Positions 44,431 to 54,147 are shown, counted from the stretch's first letter. The stretch is DNA of 64,000 nucleotides from Streptomyces olivaceoviridis (GCF_014650115.1 NZ_BMUI01000028.1:37637-101636); one strand, 5' to 3'. The notes: generated by a model from the sequence alone, not told the origin. Translations and numbers: made by a program.

Positions 44431-44554
44431 GTCGTCCGCCAATCCGGGGAGTTCTCGACCGCGACGGTCTCGAACACTACTCCGCCCTCGATGCGGGCGG
44501 ACGCGGCGACATAACCCTCGAAGAGTCACCAACTGCCCTCTCGGATACCTCGCA

Positions 44555-44700
44555 CCCCGCCCGCCGGATACCAAGAGGTCGTGTGTCACAACGACCTGGC
44601 GCCCAAGAACACCGTCTGTCAGCTCCGCGGCGGCGAGCCGCGGCCGACGATGTTCATCGACCGGGACCTTGCTGCGCCGGGTGCGCGAGTAGTTGGTTCC
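44555..44700 (+). pseudogene. Scrap of an aminoglycoside-phosphotransferase-family kinase
   Basis: The frame reads PPAGYQEVVCHNDLAPKNTV then PTMFIDRDLAAPGARV. This is the catalytic loop (HND) and metal loop (ID.D) of a phosphotransferase, without the rest of the enzyme. The usual FIDWD is here FIDRD. The rest of the 450-bp gap upstream of the lipoprotein gene holds nothing else recognisable. It is independent of the intact family member near 37 kb. Confidence 0.65.
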
Positions 44701-44877
44701 CGTAGGACCGCGCCGGTCCGCCACCCCCGCTCACGCGGTCGCCGGGTGACTCACCGGCGCACTTGAGGGCCGTCACATGGCTGCACCAACCGCTCCCCGC
44801 GCGAGGTGAGTTGACCGATGTCCCCTACACTCGCTCCGGTCGCACACTGGCACAGACGCATGGTGAGTGGGGGCTTC

Positions 44878-45702
44878 ATGACGTACGCGGCGACGCGGAC
44901 ACGCACAGGGCGGGGATACGTGGTGCCGGCCGTGTGCGGGGTACTGCTCGCGGGCTGTTCCGGCTTGGGCGACGGCGGGCACCGGACCGGTCCGAGCGCC
45001 TCCCCCTCCGCCGTGAGCTCACCGGCCGGACAGCGCGGGACGGGTGACACCACCGCGCGCATCACGGTCGACCCCATGCGCGTCCCCACCACGCCGTCCG
45101 CCGCCCTCGACCTGGTCCGCGCCATCACCGCGGGCCCGGACAGCTATGGCCCGGGCTACGTCAAGAGCCCTCCGTACGAGAGCGACCCGGCCGCCTGGCC
45201 CGTTCTCGGCACCGACTGTGTCTGGCGGCAGGAGTCCCTGCCCGGCGACGTCCTCGCCACCCTCACCCGCTACAGCCGGCTGCCCGCGGCCGGCTCGAAG
45301 GGCGAGGTCCGCACCGCCGCCACCGTCACCCTGCACCGCACCGTCGCGCAGGCCGACCAGGAGATGGCCGAGACGCTGGAGGAGGCGCTGCGCTGCCCCG
45401 ACCAGCAACTGCGCGCCACCGAGCGGATCACCGGCCTGAACTCGATGGGCTCCGGCTACGGCACGAACGGCAACACCACCGCCGACGACTACCTCATCGA
45501 GATGGGCACGTACGACAATCCGGCGCTCGGCAAGGGGTCGACGTACTACATCTGGAACCAGGTCCGGCTCGGTCCGGTGACGATCGCCGTCGTCGTCGAG
45601 GGCGGCAAGGGCTTCGGCCAAGGCGACCTGCTGACCGTCCAGGCACGGGCGGTGGCCGGGATGGAGACCAAGGTGCGCACCGGACTGGGGGCCCAGAAGT
45701 GA
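44878..45702 (+). CDS. Lipoprotein heading a kinase operon
   Basis: The 274-residue product from the ATG behind GTGGGGG starts MTYAATRTRTGRGYVVP; in-frame ATGs at 44860 and 44818 are alternatives. The lipobox is GVLLAGCSG. A Ser/Pro-rich spacer leads into a mature domain with two cysteines (TDCVWRQ, EALRCPDQ) that may pair. Its stop overlaps the first kinase start (GTGA), so the lipoprotein and two kinase-sensor proteins are made together. It may be an extracellular partner that presents a ligand to the kinase sensor domains. That is inference. No family was recognised. Confidence 0.8.
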   Translation: MTYAATRTRTGRGYVVPAVCGVLLAGCSGLGDGGHRTGPSASPSAVSSPAGQRGTGDTTARITVDPMRVPTTPSAALDLVRAITAGPDSYGPGYVKSPPYESDPAAWPVLGTDCVWRQESLPGDVLATLTRYSRLPAAGSKGEVRTAATVTLHRTVAQADQEMAETLEEALRCPDQQLRATERITGLNSMGSGYGTNGNTTADDYLIEMGTYDNPALGKGSTYYIWNQVRLGPVTIAVVVEGGKGFGQGDLLTVQARAVAGMETKVRTGLGAQK

Positions 45703-47828
45703 CCCACCGCTCCCTGCGCCCGTCCGACCCGTCGTTCGTCGGCGGCCACCGCCTGCTCGCCCGGCTGGGCGAGGGCGGCATGGGCGTCGTCTACCTCGGC
45801 CGTACGGAGTCGGGCGCGCTCGCCGCCGTCAAGGTGATCCAGGCCGGGTACGCGCACGACGAGGCCTTCCGCGCCCGTTTCCGCCGCGAGGCGAACGCCG
45901 CGCGACGCGTGGACAGCCCGTGGGTGGTCGAGGTCACCGGTGCCGACCCCGCCGCCGAACAGCCCTGGCTGGCCACCGCCTTCGAGCCCGGCCCGTCCCT
46001 CGCCGACGCGGTCGGCCGGCACGGCCCGCTGCCCGTGCGGACGGTACGCCTGCTCGGCAAGATGCTGGCCCGCGCGCTCGCCGCCGTGCACGACGCCGGT
46101 CTGGTGCACCGGGACGTCAAACCGGGGAACATCCTGCTCGCCGCCGACGGCCCCCGCCTCATCGACTTCGGGATCGCCCGCTCCCTGGACGACACCGCGA
46201 TCACCTCCGCGGACCTCGTCGTCGGCACCCCCGGCTTCCTGTCCCCGGAGCAGGCCACGGCCCGCGGCGGGCGCCTCGGGCCCGCGAGCGACGTCTTCTC
46301 GCTGGGCTGCGTCCTCGCCTACGCGGCGACCGGCCGGCCGCCCTTCGGCGGCGGCGCCGTCGACGCCCTGCTCTACCGCACCGTCCACGACAGCCCCGAC
46401 CTGGACGGCGTGGACGAGGAGGTGGAGGCCGTCCTGCTGCGCTGTCTGGCCAAGGACCCCGCCGATCGGCCCACCGCGGCCGAACTGGACGCCGCCCTGG
46501 TGGAGGACGCGTCCCCGGGCACCGCCGAGTGGCTGCCCGCCGACGTCGTCCGCATGGTCGCCGAACGCTCGGCCGCGATGCTGGCCCTGCCCGACATCGA
46601 GGCCACGCTCGCCGAGGCGCCGACCCGGCCCGCCCCCTCGCGCCGCAGGTTCCTCGCCGTCGCCTCCGGCGGTGCCGCCGTGCTCGCCGCCGGCGGGGGC
46701 GTGGCCGCCTGGGCCGCGCTGCGCCACAACGGAGGCACCGGGAAGAAGCAGGCCGCCGCACCTGGTTGGGCGCTCGGTGTGCAGGCCGACCTCAGCGGTG
46801 CCGGCCGGGCTGCCGGGCGGGCCCAGGAGCAGGGGGCACGGCTCGCGGTGGAAGAGTTCAACGCCCGCCGCGACAAGCCGTTCACGCTCAAGCTGAAGAC
46901 CTCGGACGACGTGGGCCTGGCCGACCGTGCCGCCGCCGCGGCCCAGCGGCTCGTCGACGACCCGGACGTGCTGGCCGTGCTCGGATCGAGCACCGACGAG
47001 ACGACCCAGGCCGCGCTGCCCGTCTACGACACGGCCCTGCTGCCCCTGATCAGCATGTCCGCCGGGCAGAACCTGTACCAGAACATCCGCTCCTTCGTAC
47101 GGGGTCGCCCCCTGCACGGCACCGTCGCCATGAAGCTGGCCTTCCAGCTGGAAGCGACCAGTGCGGCCAGCCCCGTCGGCATCCTGCTGGACCGCACCGC
47201 CGGTGACGTGTCCTGGCAGACCGTCCAGATGGTCAACTTCATCGTCCGGAAGTACGGCGACGCCACCCACCCCCGCGTCGTCCCCGCCGGAACGGCCGAC
47301 TTCGGGCCCGTCCTGGAGGAGATGCGCGGCGCCGGCATCAAGGCGTTCGTCTACGCGGGGCCGTTGGAGGGGGCGATCCGGGCGGCCAAGGGGCTGGCCG
47401 GCTTCGACGGGCCGAAGTACGCGGCCGAACCCGCGCTCGACCCCCGGTTCGCCGCCGAGGAGAGCGCGGCGGGCTGGACGGTCGTGGCCGGGGCGATCGG
47501 GCCCGGCGCGGCTCAGGTCCGCTCCTTCGCCCAGGCGTTCCGCAAGCGGTACGGCCGCCCGCCCGGATTCTGGGCGGCCGAGGGCTACGACGCGGCGAAC
47601 CTGCTGATACGGCAGCTCACCGCCACCAAGGGCAAGCGCCCGGCGCGCAAGGCGCTGGTCGCTCCGCTGAAGACCGCCACATACCAGGGCATCACCCGGA
47701 ACTTCGCCTTCGACCCGAAGCTCCTGCAGCTCAGCACCCCCGCCAGCTTCGTCCACCAGGTACGCGACGGTGCCTTCCACTACCTGGGACCCGCCCCGGA
47801 CAAGGCACCGCAGCCGAAAGGGAAGTGA
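45699..47828 (+). CDS. Ser/Thr protein kinase fused to extracellular solute-binding domain (copy 1)
   Basis: A 709-residue transmembrane receptor kinase. The cytosolic kinase domain (about 15-270) is complete: glycine loop GEGGMGVVYLG, K45 in AAVKVI, catalytic HRDVKPGN (137-144) and DFG (156-158). A single helix at about 318-340 (RRRFLAVASGGAAVLAAGGG) looks like a Tat-type signal anchor. Residues 356-700 are a periplasmic leucine/branched-chain-type binding fold (GVQADLSGAGRAAGRAQEQG, VLAVLGSSTDETTQAALPVY). A small extracellular ligand presumably controls kinase output. The bifunctional kinase/substrate-binding architecture is known in actinobacteria. Start is GTG, coupled to the lipoprotein gene; the stop overlaps the second kinase start. 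Confidence 0.93.
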   Translation: MTHRSLRPSDPSFVGGHRLLARLGEGGMGVVYLGRTESGALAAVKVIQAGYAHDEAFRARFRREANAARRVDSPWVVEVTGADPAAEQPWLATAFEPGPSLADAVGRHGPLPVRTVRLLGKMLARALAAVHDAGLVHRDVKPGNILLAADGPRLIDFGIARSLDDTAITSADLVVGTPGFLSPEQATARGGRLGPASDVFSLGCVLAYAATGRPPFGGGAVDALLYRTVHDSPDLDGVDEEVEAVLLRCLAKDPADRPTAAELDAALVEDASPGTAEWLPADVVRMVAERSAAMLALPDIEATLAEAPTRPAPSRRRFLAVASGGAAVLAAGGGVAAWAALRHNGGTGKKQAAAPGWALGVQADLSGAGRAAGRAQEQGARLAVEEFNARRDKPFTLKLKTSDDVGLADRAAAAAQRLVDDPDVLAVLGSSTDETTQAALPVYDTALLPLISMSAGQNLYQNIRSFVRGRPLHGTVAMKLAFQLEATSAASPVGILLDRTAGDVSWQTVQMVNFIVRKYGDATHPRVVPAGTADFGPVLEEMRGAGIKAFVYAGPLEGAIRAAKGLAGFDGPKYAAEPALDPRFAAEESAAGWTVVAGAIGPGAAQVRSFAQAFRKRYGRPPGFWAAEGYDAANLLIRQLTATKGKRPARKALVAPLKTATYQGITRNFAFDPKLLQLSTPASFVHQVRDGAFHYLGPAPDKAPQPKGK

Positions 47829-49978
47829 CGGTGCGTCCGCTCACCGCCCAGGACCCGGAGTCGGTCGGCGGGTACCGCCTGCTCGCGCGGATCGGCGCGG
47901 GCGGCATGGGCGTCGTCTATCTCGCCCGTTCCGAGGGCGGTGCCCTGGCCGCCCTGAAGGTGATCCGCGCCGGGCACGCCGCAGATCCGGGCTTCCGAGC
48001 CCGTTTCCGCCGCGAAGCACAGGCCGCCGCGCGGGTCGACGGCCGCTGGACCGCGCCCGTCACGGCCGCCGACCCCGAGGCGGCCGAACCCTGGATCGCG
48101 ACCGCCTTCGTCCCCGGGCCCTCGCTCGCCGAGACCGTCGCAGGGCACGGACCGCTGCCCCCGGACACCGTACGGGCGCTGGGGGCGCGGCTCGCCGAGG
48201 CGCTCGCGGCCGTCCACGCGGCCGGACTGGTGCACCGTGACATCAAGCCGGGCAATGTGCTGCTCGCCCTCGACGGGCCCCGCCTCATCGACTTCGGCAT
48301 CGCCCGCGCCGGCGGAGCCACCGCCCTGACCGCGACCGACGCGGTGATCGGCACGCCCGGCTACCTCTCGCCGGAACAGGCCCGCGCCCGCGACGAGGAG
48401 GTGGGCCCGCCCAGCGACGTCTTCTCCCTGGGCTGCGTCCTCGCCTACGCGGCGACAGGCCGGCCGCCCTTCGGCGGCGGAACGGCGCCCGCCGTCATCT
48501 ACCGCACCGTCCACGAGAACCCCGACCTCGACGCCATCACGGAGGACGGCCTGCGGATCCTGGTCGCCCGCTGTCTCGCCAAGGACCCGGCCGCCCGCCC
48601 GACCGTGCCGGAACTGCGCGCCGAGCTCGGCGACTTCGGCACCGACGACTGGCTGCCGCCCGGGCTGCCCGCGGTGATCGCCGCACGCTCGGCCCAGGTG
48701 CTGCGCCTGCCCGAGCCCGAGCGGCCCACGGCGCCCGGGACGCTGGTGGACGAGTCGCCCGCGCCGAGCCGCCGGCACCTGCTGGTCCTGGGCGGTGCGG
48801 CTGCCGTCGTGCTGGCCGCCGGCGGCTCCACGGCCGCCTGGCTGACCGGCCGCAGCGACGAGGCGTCCACCGCCACCCCCCGCCGGCGCCGTGCCATCGC
48901 CGTGCAGGCCGACCTCTCCGGTTCCGGCAAGACGCTCGGTACCTCGGTCGAGCGCGGCGTCCGGCTGGCGGTGGAACAGCACAACGCGCGCGCGGACCGT
49001 CGCTTCGACCTGGTCCTCACGGTCCTCGACGACGCGGGAGACGCCGACCGGGCCAAGGAGGTGGCCCGGCGCCTCGTCATGGACGGCCGCGTGTGCGCGG
49101 TGATCGGCCCGACGTCCGACGCCACGGCCCTGGCGGCCCAGGACCGGTACAAGAAGGCGTTGCTGCCGATGGTGACGGCCTGGGCGGGCTCGGACACCCT
49201 GTACGCCGCCGTGGACCTGCGGAACCCCACGTCGTCCGTGTTCCAGCTGAGCCCCTCCGACACCGCGATCGGCGCGCCCCTGGTCCGCTATCTCACCAGC
49301 CTGCGCCCCGCCCACCGCACCTTCCTCGTCGAGGACCAGGCGGCCCGGGACTACAGCTGGCTGATCGCCCACACCCTGGTCGCGAACCCTCCGTCCCACG
49401 GCACGGTCACCCGGCACCAGGTCGCCGCCGACACCGGCGACTTCGGCCCCGCCGTCGCCGCCGCCCTGGCCTCACGCGCACAGGCCGTCGTCTACTGCGG
49501 TGACTCCTCGCGGCGCGCCGCCTCCTGCGCACGGGCGCTACGGGCGGCGGGGTTCACCGGCACCCCCGCCGCGACCCAGGCCGTCCTCACACCCGAGTTC
49601 CTGCGGGCGGCCGGCGCGGCGGCAGAGGGGTGGGTCTTCTCGGCGACGTTCGTGGACCCGGCCCGTCTGACGCGGGCCGCCGGATTCGTACGGTCGTTCA
49701 AGAAGCGGTACGGCGTCCAGAGCGTCGGTTGGGGCGCGGCCGAGGCCTACGACGCCCTCGGTCTCGTCGCGCACGTTCTCGACACCGTGGGAACGGGCCC
49801 TGTGGACCGGAGCAACCTCACCCGACGGCTGCGGACCGTGTCGTACCGGGGCATCACCCGGACGATCGCCTTCCGAACGCACACTGGGGAGGTGGAGGAG
49901 GAACCGGGGCTGTTCCTGTGGCGGGTGGAGCGCGGGACGCCGCTCTTCCTGGGCCAGTACCAGGAGGCGAGGGTCTAG
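47825..49978 (+). CDS. Ser/Thr protein kinase fused to extracellular solute-binding domain (copy 2)
   Basis: A 717-residue paralogue of the preceding protein, starting at a GTG that overlaps its stop (GTGA). The kinase core is intact (GAGGMGVVYLA, K45 in AALKVI, VHRDIKPGN, DFG). The membrane segment again follows arginines (PSRRHLLVLGGAAAVVLAAG). The sensor domain starts AIAVQADLSGSGKTLG and diverges more than the kinase part (CAVIGPTSDATALAAQ). The two copies probably arose by tandem duplication and then specialised in ligand. They may form heterodimers or phosphorylate each other. That is inference. Confidence 0.93.
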   Translation: MTVRPLTAQDPESVGGYRLLARIGAGGMGVVYLARSEGGALAALKVIRAGHAADPGFRARFRREAQAAARVDGRWTAPVTAADPEAAEPWIATAFVPGPSLAETVAGHGPLPPDTVRALGARLAEALAAVHAAGLVHRDIKPGNVLLALDGPRLIDFGIARAGGATALTATDAVIGTPGYLSPEQARARDEEVGPPSDVFSLGCVLAYAATGRPPFGGGTAPAVIYRTVHENPDLDAITEDGLRILVARCLAKDPAARPTVPELRAELGDFGTDDWLPPGLPAVIAARSAQVLRLPEPERPTAPGTLVDESPAPSRRHLLVLGGAAAVVLAAGGSTAAWLTGRSDEASTATPRRRRAIAVQADLSGSGKTLGTSVERGVRLAVEQHNARADRRFDLVLTVLDDAGDADRAKEVARRLVMDGRVCAVIGPTSDATALAAQDRYKKALLPMVTAWAGSDTLYAAVDLRNPTSSVFQLSPSDTAIGAPLVRYLTSLRPAHRTFLVEDQAARDYSWLIAHTLVANPPSHGTVTRHQVAADTGDFGPAVAAALASRAQAVVYCGDSSRRAASCARALRAAGFTGTPAATQAVLTPEFLRAAGAAAEGWVFSATFVDPARLTRAAGFVRSFKKRYGVQSVGWGAAEAYDALGLVAHVLDTVGTGPVDRSNLTRRLRTVSYRGITRTIAFRTHTGEVEEEPGLFLWRVERGTPLFLGQYQEARV

Positions 49979-50144
49979 TACCCCAGCAGCGTTTCGCTGT
50001 CTTGCCTGGTCAGAGGCAGTGTCGGGAGTGTAGTGGGCTGCTGGCACGGCAGGGACGGTCTTGGCGGACCCCTCCGACGAATGACATCGAGAACTGTCCG
50101 CGCGGTGACGAGGGCAGCCTCCCCGCGTGAGGGACGACCTTGCC

Positions 50145-51055
50145 GAGGCGACCCTGGGACCGTGAACCCGACGACCTCTTCCTGCGCATCGGCCACCGCC
50201 TCGGCCGCGCCGACCTGCGACGCCGCATGCGTGACCACGTCCGCGCCCTGCTCGGCCCCGTCGGCCGCGAAAGCGGCTGACAACTGGCCGAACACGCAGG
50301 CCACCGCACCGAAGGGCACCACCTCCGCGGGGATGCAGCGCCGGTACTCCGGCACCGCCGGCCGCACCGAGAAGTGTCAGATCGGCGTCTTCGCCGCCTA
50401 CGCCACCACCCGCGCAGGCGCCCTGGTGGACCGCGAGCTGTATCCACCCAAGTCCTGGACGGACGCCCGCGAACGCTGCGGCGCCGCCAAGATTCCTGAC
50501 GAGAGGGGTTTCGCCACCAGACCCGAGCCGGTCAGGGCCATGGTGCTGCGCGCACTCGCCTCCCCGCTGCCGATCGCCTGGATGACCGAGGATGCCGCCT
50601 ACGGCCAGGAGCGGCGCCTTCGCCGGATGCTGGAAGGAGCCACAGTCGGCTACGTGCTCGCCGTGCCGAAGTCCGAGCCGGTGCCCCGCTTAGGCCGGAC
50701 CGACCCTCTCTTCAGCCAGGCACCGGATGAGGCATGGGAGCGACGTTCGTGCGCCGATGGCGCCAAGGGCCCGCGCGTCCATGACTGGGGGGACCGTCCA
50801 GCTCCGGTGATCGAGGACTTCGACGCTGAGCGGCCCGCCCATCACGGCTGGACGCTGGCCCGGCGCAGTATCGACAGACCTGAACAGACCGCGTACTACC
50901 TCGCATAGCCGCCGGTGGGCACCGACATCGACCGGCTCGTGCACGCTGCCGGGCTCCGGTGGGCGATCGAGGAACGCGTCCAGGCCGCGAAGAACGAGCG
51001 TGGCCTGGACCAGTACGAAGCCCGCCGCTACGTCGGCTGGAGGGTCATGTCATGT
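50145..51055 (+). pseudogene. IS701-family transposase pseudogene
   Basis: Conserved transposase blocks read in order. The N-terminal DLFLRIGHRLGRADLRRRMR and LLGPVGRESG are followed by TGA in place of Trp. In a second frame, after a deletion, MQRRYSGTAGRTEKCQIGVF, PIAWMTEDAAYGQE, TVGYVLAVPKSE and GWTLARRSIDRPEQTAYYLA end at a TAG (50906-50908). Beyond that stop the frame continues AGLRWAIEERVQAAKNERGL and DQYEARRYVGW. Two stops and a deletion make it dead. The flanking 150 bp before and 220 bp after hold nothing convincing. Confidence 0.85.
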
Positions 51056-51281
51056 GGCGGTGCCATCCGGGATGGCGGCGGACCTGGTGGTCGTCCAGGC
51101 CACATTCCTGCTGGCGAGGGAGGACCTCAACGGCGTCCCAGTCGATCCGGTTCAGCATCCGCTGGATAACTACGGTCCGGGCCCGCATGGCCGACCTCCT
51201 CCGCCAGCGTCCAGCCCCTATGCGCGGGCTGATCGCTGAAACGGAAGACGAACGGCTCATGCACCGAGTCCAGTTCAGGCA

Positions 51282-51467
51282 CTACATGCCGGTGGTGAAG
51301 TTCACGGGGACCGGCGGCGGCGTCGGGACGTAGTGGCGAGCGAGGTCGGCATCGCGGTTGTGGAGTCCGTGCCGACGGGCCTCCGGGTCGCCGTACTCCT
51401 TGACATCCTGGCGCCCGGACATGACGTCCCGAACGTGCATCACGATACGGCCGAACAAGGTCTTCAT
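51282..51467 (-). CDS. 61-residue small protein with strong ribosome-binding site
   Basis: The ATG lies 7-8 bases after AGGGGGA, one of the best Shine-Dalgarno matches in this part of the window. The protein starts MKTLFGRIVMHVRDVMSGRQ and ends VPTPPPVPVNFTTGM. An amphipathic N-terminal helix and a proline-rich tail are visible, with no membrane segment. I recognise no family. The gene stands alone between an IS701 relic and a malate-synthase scrap. Confidence 0.55.
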   Translation of the reverse strand: MKTLFGRIVMHVRDVMSGRQDVKEYGDPEARRHGLHNRDADLARHYVPTPPPVPVNFTTGM

Positions 51468-51784
51468 CGGTGTTCCCCCTGGTGTGTGTGGTCTTATGGA
51501 GGAGGATGCACCGCTCGCCGGGGCGACTCCAGCGAGTTGAGCCGTTCTTGAGCCTCGGCCGGTCCTCCAGTGGATGGTCAGCGGCGCTCCTTCAGGATGA
51601 GCAGCCCGGCCGAGCACCCGTACGGGAGCGCGGTGCGCGGCTCGCGTTTCTTCGCTCGCCCTAGGACGTCAGGCGGGCCGGGGACTACAGGTTGTGCACG
51701 AACCGGCGCCGCGTCCTCACGGCCGGGACGAGCCGAGCGCACTGGCTGCGCCGCGCCGGCTCAGCGTGGACGACCACATGTTCA

Positions 51785-52030
51785 CCGCCCCGGGGTTGCC
51801 GGGGAGGTTCCGGCTGCAGCGCCGAGGATGTTGTCGAGGGCGTCCCAGCAGACCCGAACCAGTCCGGGGTGGGCGACCCAAGAGCCGTCGAAGCCGTCCT
51901 CCGCCTCACGCTCCTTGTAGAGCCGCACCGTGGCGAGCACCGTCTCGTTCGCGTCCGGGGCCTTGGCGGGCACTTGGGCGGCCATGCCGCCGATGGCTTG
52001 TGCGCCGCGCCAGTGGCAGGTGCGGCGCGG
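51785..52030 (-). pseudogene. Malate synthase fragment
   Basis: The minus strand reads AIGGMAAQVPAKAPDANETV then REAEDGFDGSWVAHPGLV. GGMAAxIP ... EAxDGFDGxWVAHPxLVP is the highly conserved signature of malate synthase A (glyoxylate shunt). Only about 70 codons survive and both ends are lost. The 250 bp to the next gene hold nothing further. The cell would need an intact copy elsewhere. Confidence 0.75.
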
Positions 52031-52275
52031 AGTTCGGTGTAGGCCCGCTCCTCGGCGAGCCGGATGGGCGGACCTCCTCAGGCCCGCCGACCGGCGCCGC
52101 CCCGGCCGCCGGAAGGGGGGCTGAGTTGATCCGGCACCGCTGCTGCCCGTGCGACACCTACGACGAGGAATGGGCCCTCATCGACCCCACTCCTTTCGCC
52201 GTCGGCCTGTCAGTCCCCCAAGAGCGGTTGCCTGGAGAAGCACCCGCGCCGGGAGATCGTTGACGCGATGCGGAG

Positions 52276-53019
52276 CTACCCCGCGGGCGGGATCCGGTAG
52301 ACGGAGACATGCGAACGCGACTCGGCGGTGAATTCGGCGCCGGCCCAGTCCGCATGCCTGGTCTCCAGTTCGAATCCGGCCAGCTGGGCCATGAGGTCGA
52401 GTTCGGCAGGCCAGACGTAGCGATGAGGGCTGCGGAACAACCGCGCCTGCTGGGTTTCATCGAAGCGGAAGTGGTGCGATACGACGTGCTGGTGGAGCAC
52501 GTCGTAGGTGTCCAGCCCGATATAGCCGGGTTCGGACTGCCAGACGGTGGCCGTCTGGCCCGGCGGGAGCTTGCGCAACTCGGGTACCCAGAGTTCGACC
52601 ACGAACCGGCCACCAGGTGTGAGGTGGCGGGCCGCGTTGCGGAAGCACTGCACCTGCTCGTCCTGGGTGAGCAGGTTGGAGATCGTGTTGTAGACGAGGT
52701 AGACGAGGGTGTACTTCCCAGGAGCGACGGTGCTGGCCATGTCACCAACGATCACCGGGATAGTCGCTTCATCGGCCTTGGTTCGCAGTTGCTCCACCAT
52801 CGGGAGCGACAGCTCGATGCCGGTGACAGGGACTCCTCGCTCCGCGAGCGGAACGGCTATGCGGCCGGTCCCGATGGCAAACTCAAGCGCTTCTCCGCCC
52901 CCTGCGAGCTGGGCGAGACGGTCCACGGCCGGTTCCAGGACCTCGGGTGCGAACATTCCGGAACCGGGCGTGTCATAACGCTGGGCGGTATCGGCGTCCC
53001 AGATCTCCTCCTGCTGCAT
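52276..53019 (-). CDS. Class I SAM-dependent methyltransferase
   Basis: The 247-residue protein starts MQQEEIWDADTAQRYDT. Motif I is ALEFAIGTGRIAVPLAERG, followed by GIELS (acidic ribose contact) and VIVGDMAST. The central block TLVYLVYNTISNLLTQDEQV and the beta-rich C-terminus are typical of Methyltransf_25-like small-molecule methylases. The substrate is unknown. Monocistronic as far as visible, oriented away from the acetyltransferase gene. Confidence 0.88.
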   Translation of the reverse strand: MQQEEIWDADTAQRYDTPGSGMFAPEVLEPAVDRLAQLAGGGEALEFAIGTGRIAVPLAERGVPVTGIELSLPMVEQLRTKADEATIPVIVGDMASTVAPGKYTLVYLVYNTISNLLTQDEQVQCFRNAARHLTPGGRFVVELWVPELRKLPPGQTATVWQSEPGYIGLDTYDVLHQHVVSHHFRFDETQQARLFRSPHRYVWPAELDLMAQLAGFELETRHADWAGAEFTAESRSHVSVYRIPPAG

Positions 53020-53054
53020 TCCGTCAACGCTCGCCGCTGGCCCGTGCGATGTCC

Positions 53055-53270
53055 AGCGAGTTATTCCAGGGACGTGATGAACAACGTCACGTCCTTGACG
53101 CCACTGTCCAGGTCCACCTTGGGCCGCCGCCCCATCCCCTTGGCCATGGCCACAACCCTGCTCAGCATCTGATCGGGTCGCGTCACGCACTCTCAAAGCG
53201 GCTCGGACCATAAAGAACAAGCTGATGCCCCAGCCGTAGATCGCTATATGCCTTGCTCGCGGCCGTCTGC
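53055..53270 (-). other. 300-bp gap with eroded minus-strand coding scraps
   Basis: Two frames look like parts of one small gene: IAIYGWGISLFFMVRAALRV, and downstream MLSRVVAMAKGMGRRPKVDL then KDVTLFITSLE before a stop. A membrane segment followed by a basic tail is plausible. There is no intact start and the frame is broken. No family was recognised. Confidence 0.3.
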
Positions 53271-53322
53271 CGCTGGAGGAAAACCAGGTGGGCTCGGCGC
53301 ACCGTCTGGGTAGAGTCGGGCA

Positions 53323-53862
53323 ATGCCCGAGTTGCAGCGACTGCATGCCGGCCATGCCCCGGCGGTCCTGGCCTTCGAGCTGGCGAACCGTGCCTACTTC
53401 GCTGCCTCGGTCCCCGACCGCGGCGACGACTTCTTCGACCAGTTCACCGACCGGTACAACGCTTTGTTGGCTGAGCAGGAGGCTGGCATCTGCGCCTTCC
53501 ACGTGCTCGTCGCCGAGGACGGCTCGGTACTCGGCAGGTTCAACCTGGTCGACATCGAAGACCACACTGCGGAACTCGGATACCGGGTCGCGCAGGACGT
53601 CGCCGGCCGAGGCGTGGCGACCGCAACCGTCCGGGAGCTGTGCCAACTGGCGGCGGCCCAGTACCGGTTGCGCACGCTGCGAGCGGCCACCGTCCGCCAG
53701 AACGCGGCGTCCCAAAGGGTGCTGACCAAAGCTGGGTTCGTCCCTGTCGGCCCCGCTGACCCGGCCCACCTCGGCGGTGAGCCGGGCACTTGGTATCAGC
53801 GTGACCTGGTGCACGCGATCTCGCCGGTGGACCGGCTGCGGGAAGGCCGCGGCCACCGTTGA
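53323..53862 (+). CDS. GNAT-family N-acetyltransferase (RimJ/RimL-like)
   Basis: The 179-residue protein starts MPELQRLHAGHAPAVLAFEL. The GNAT fold is shown by SVLGRFNLVDIEDHTAELGY, the acetyl-CoA loop VAQDVAGRGVATATVRELC (Q/RxxGxG/A-like) and the C-terminal VRQNAASQRVLTKAGFVPVG. The subgroup acetylates ribosomal-protein N-termini or small amines; the substrate is not defined. It stands alone, followed 10 bp later by a truncated transposase. Confidence 0.88.
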   Translation: MPELQRLHAGHAPAVLAFELANRAYFAASVPDRGDDFFDQFTDRYNALLAEQEAGICAFHVLVAEDGSVLGRFNLVDIEDHTAELGYRVAQDVAGRGVATATVRELCQLAAAQYRLRTLRAATVRQNAASQRVLTKAGFVPVGPADPAHLGGEPGTWYQRDLVHAISPVDRLREGRGHR

Positions 53863-53872
53863 TCATCGGTGT

Positions 53873-54090
53873 GTGAAGACCAACGATCACGCGGTGGCCG
53901 CGGGTCACGGCGTAGATCCTGCCCGCTGGCAGGAGGCGTTCGAGGCCGTCATGTCCCGGACAGCGAGCCGGCTCGCTCGGGTCGAGCCCCGGCGCCGGGT
54001 GAAGTACTTCGTGCTGGGGCTGTTGTCGGACCTGCCGCGCAAGAACTGCTGGACGATCGCGGAGTGGGCCGGGGAGAATCACTGGTTCAC
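53873..54090 (+). pseudogene. N-terminal fragment of an IS701-family transposase
   Basis: From GTG the frame reads HGVDPARWQEAFEAVMSRTA, SRLARVEPRRRVKYFVLGLL and SDLPRKNCWTIAEWAGE, the conserved head of IS701-type transposases. Similarity stops at about 54075 and the remaining frame is unrelated. It is a different copy from the larger relic at 50-51 kb, since both cover the N-terminal region. Confidence 0.8.
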
Positions 54091-54147
54091 GCGCGACCGT
54101 GCTCCACGACCTGGAGTCGGCCTCCTGTCGCAGGACACCGCCCAAGG

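Noticed and set aside
34442..44700. An intact integrative element bounded by the two integrase relics
   Set aside because: Both integrases are truncated and no attachment-site repeats or tRNA genes were found, so no element boundaries can be drawn.
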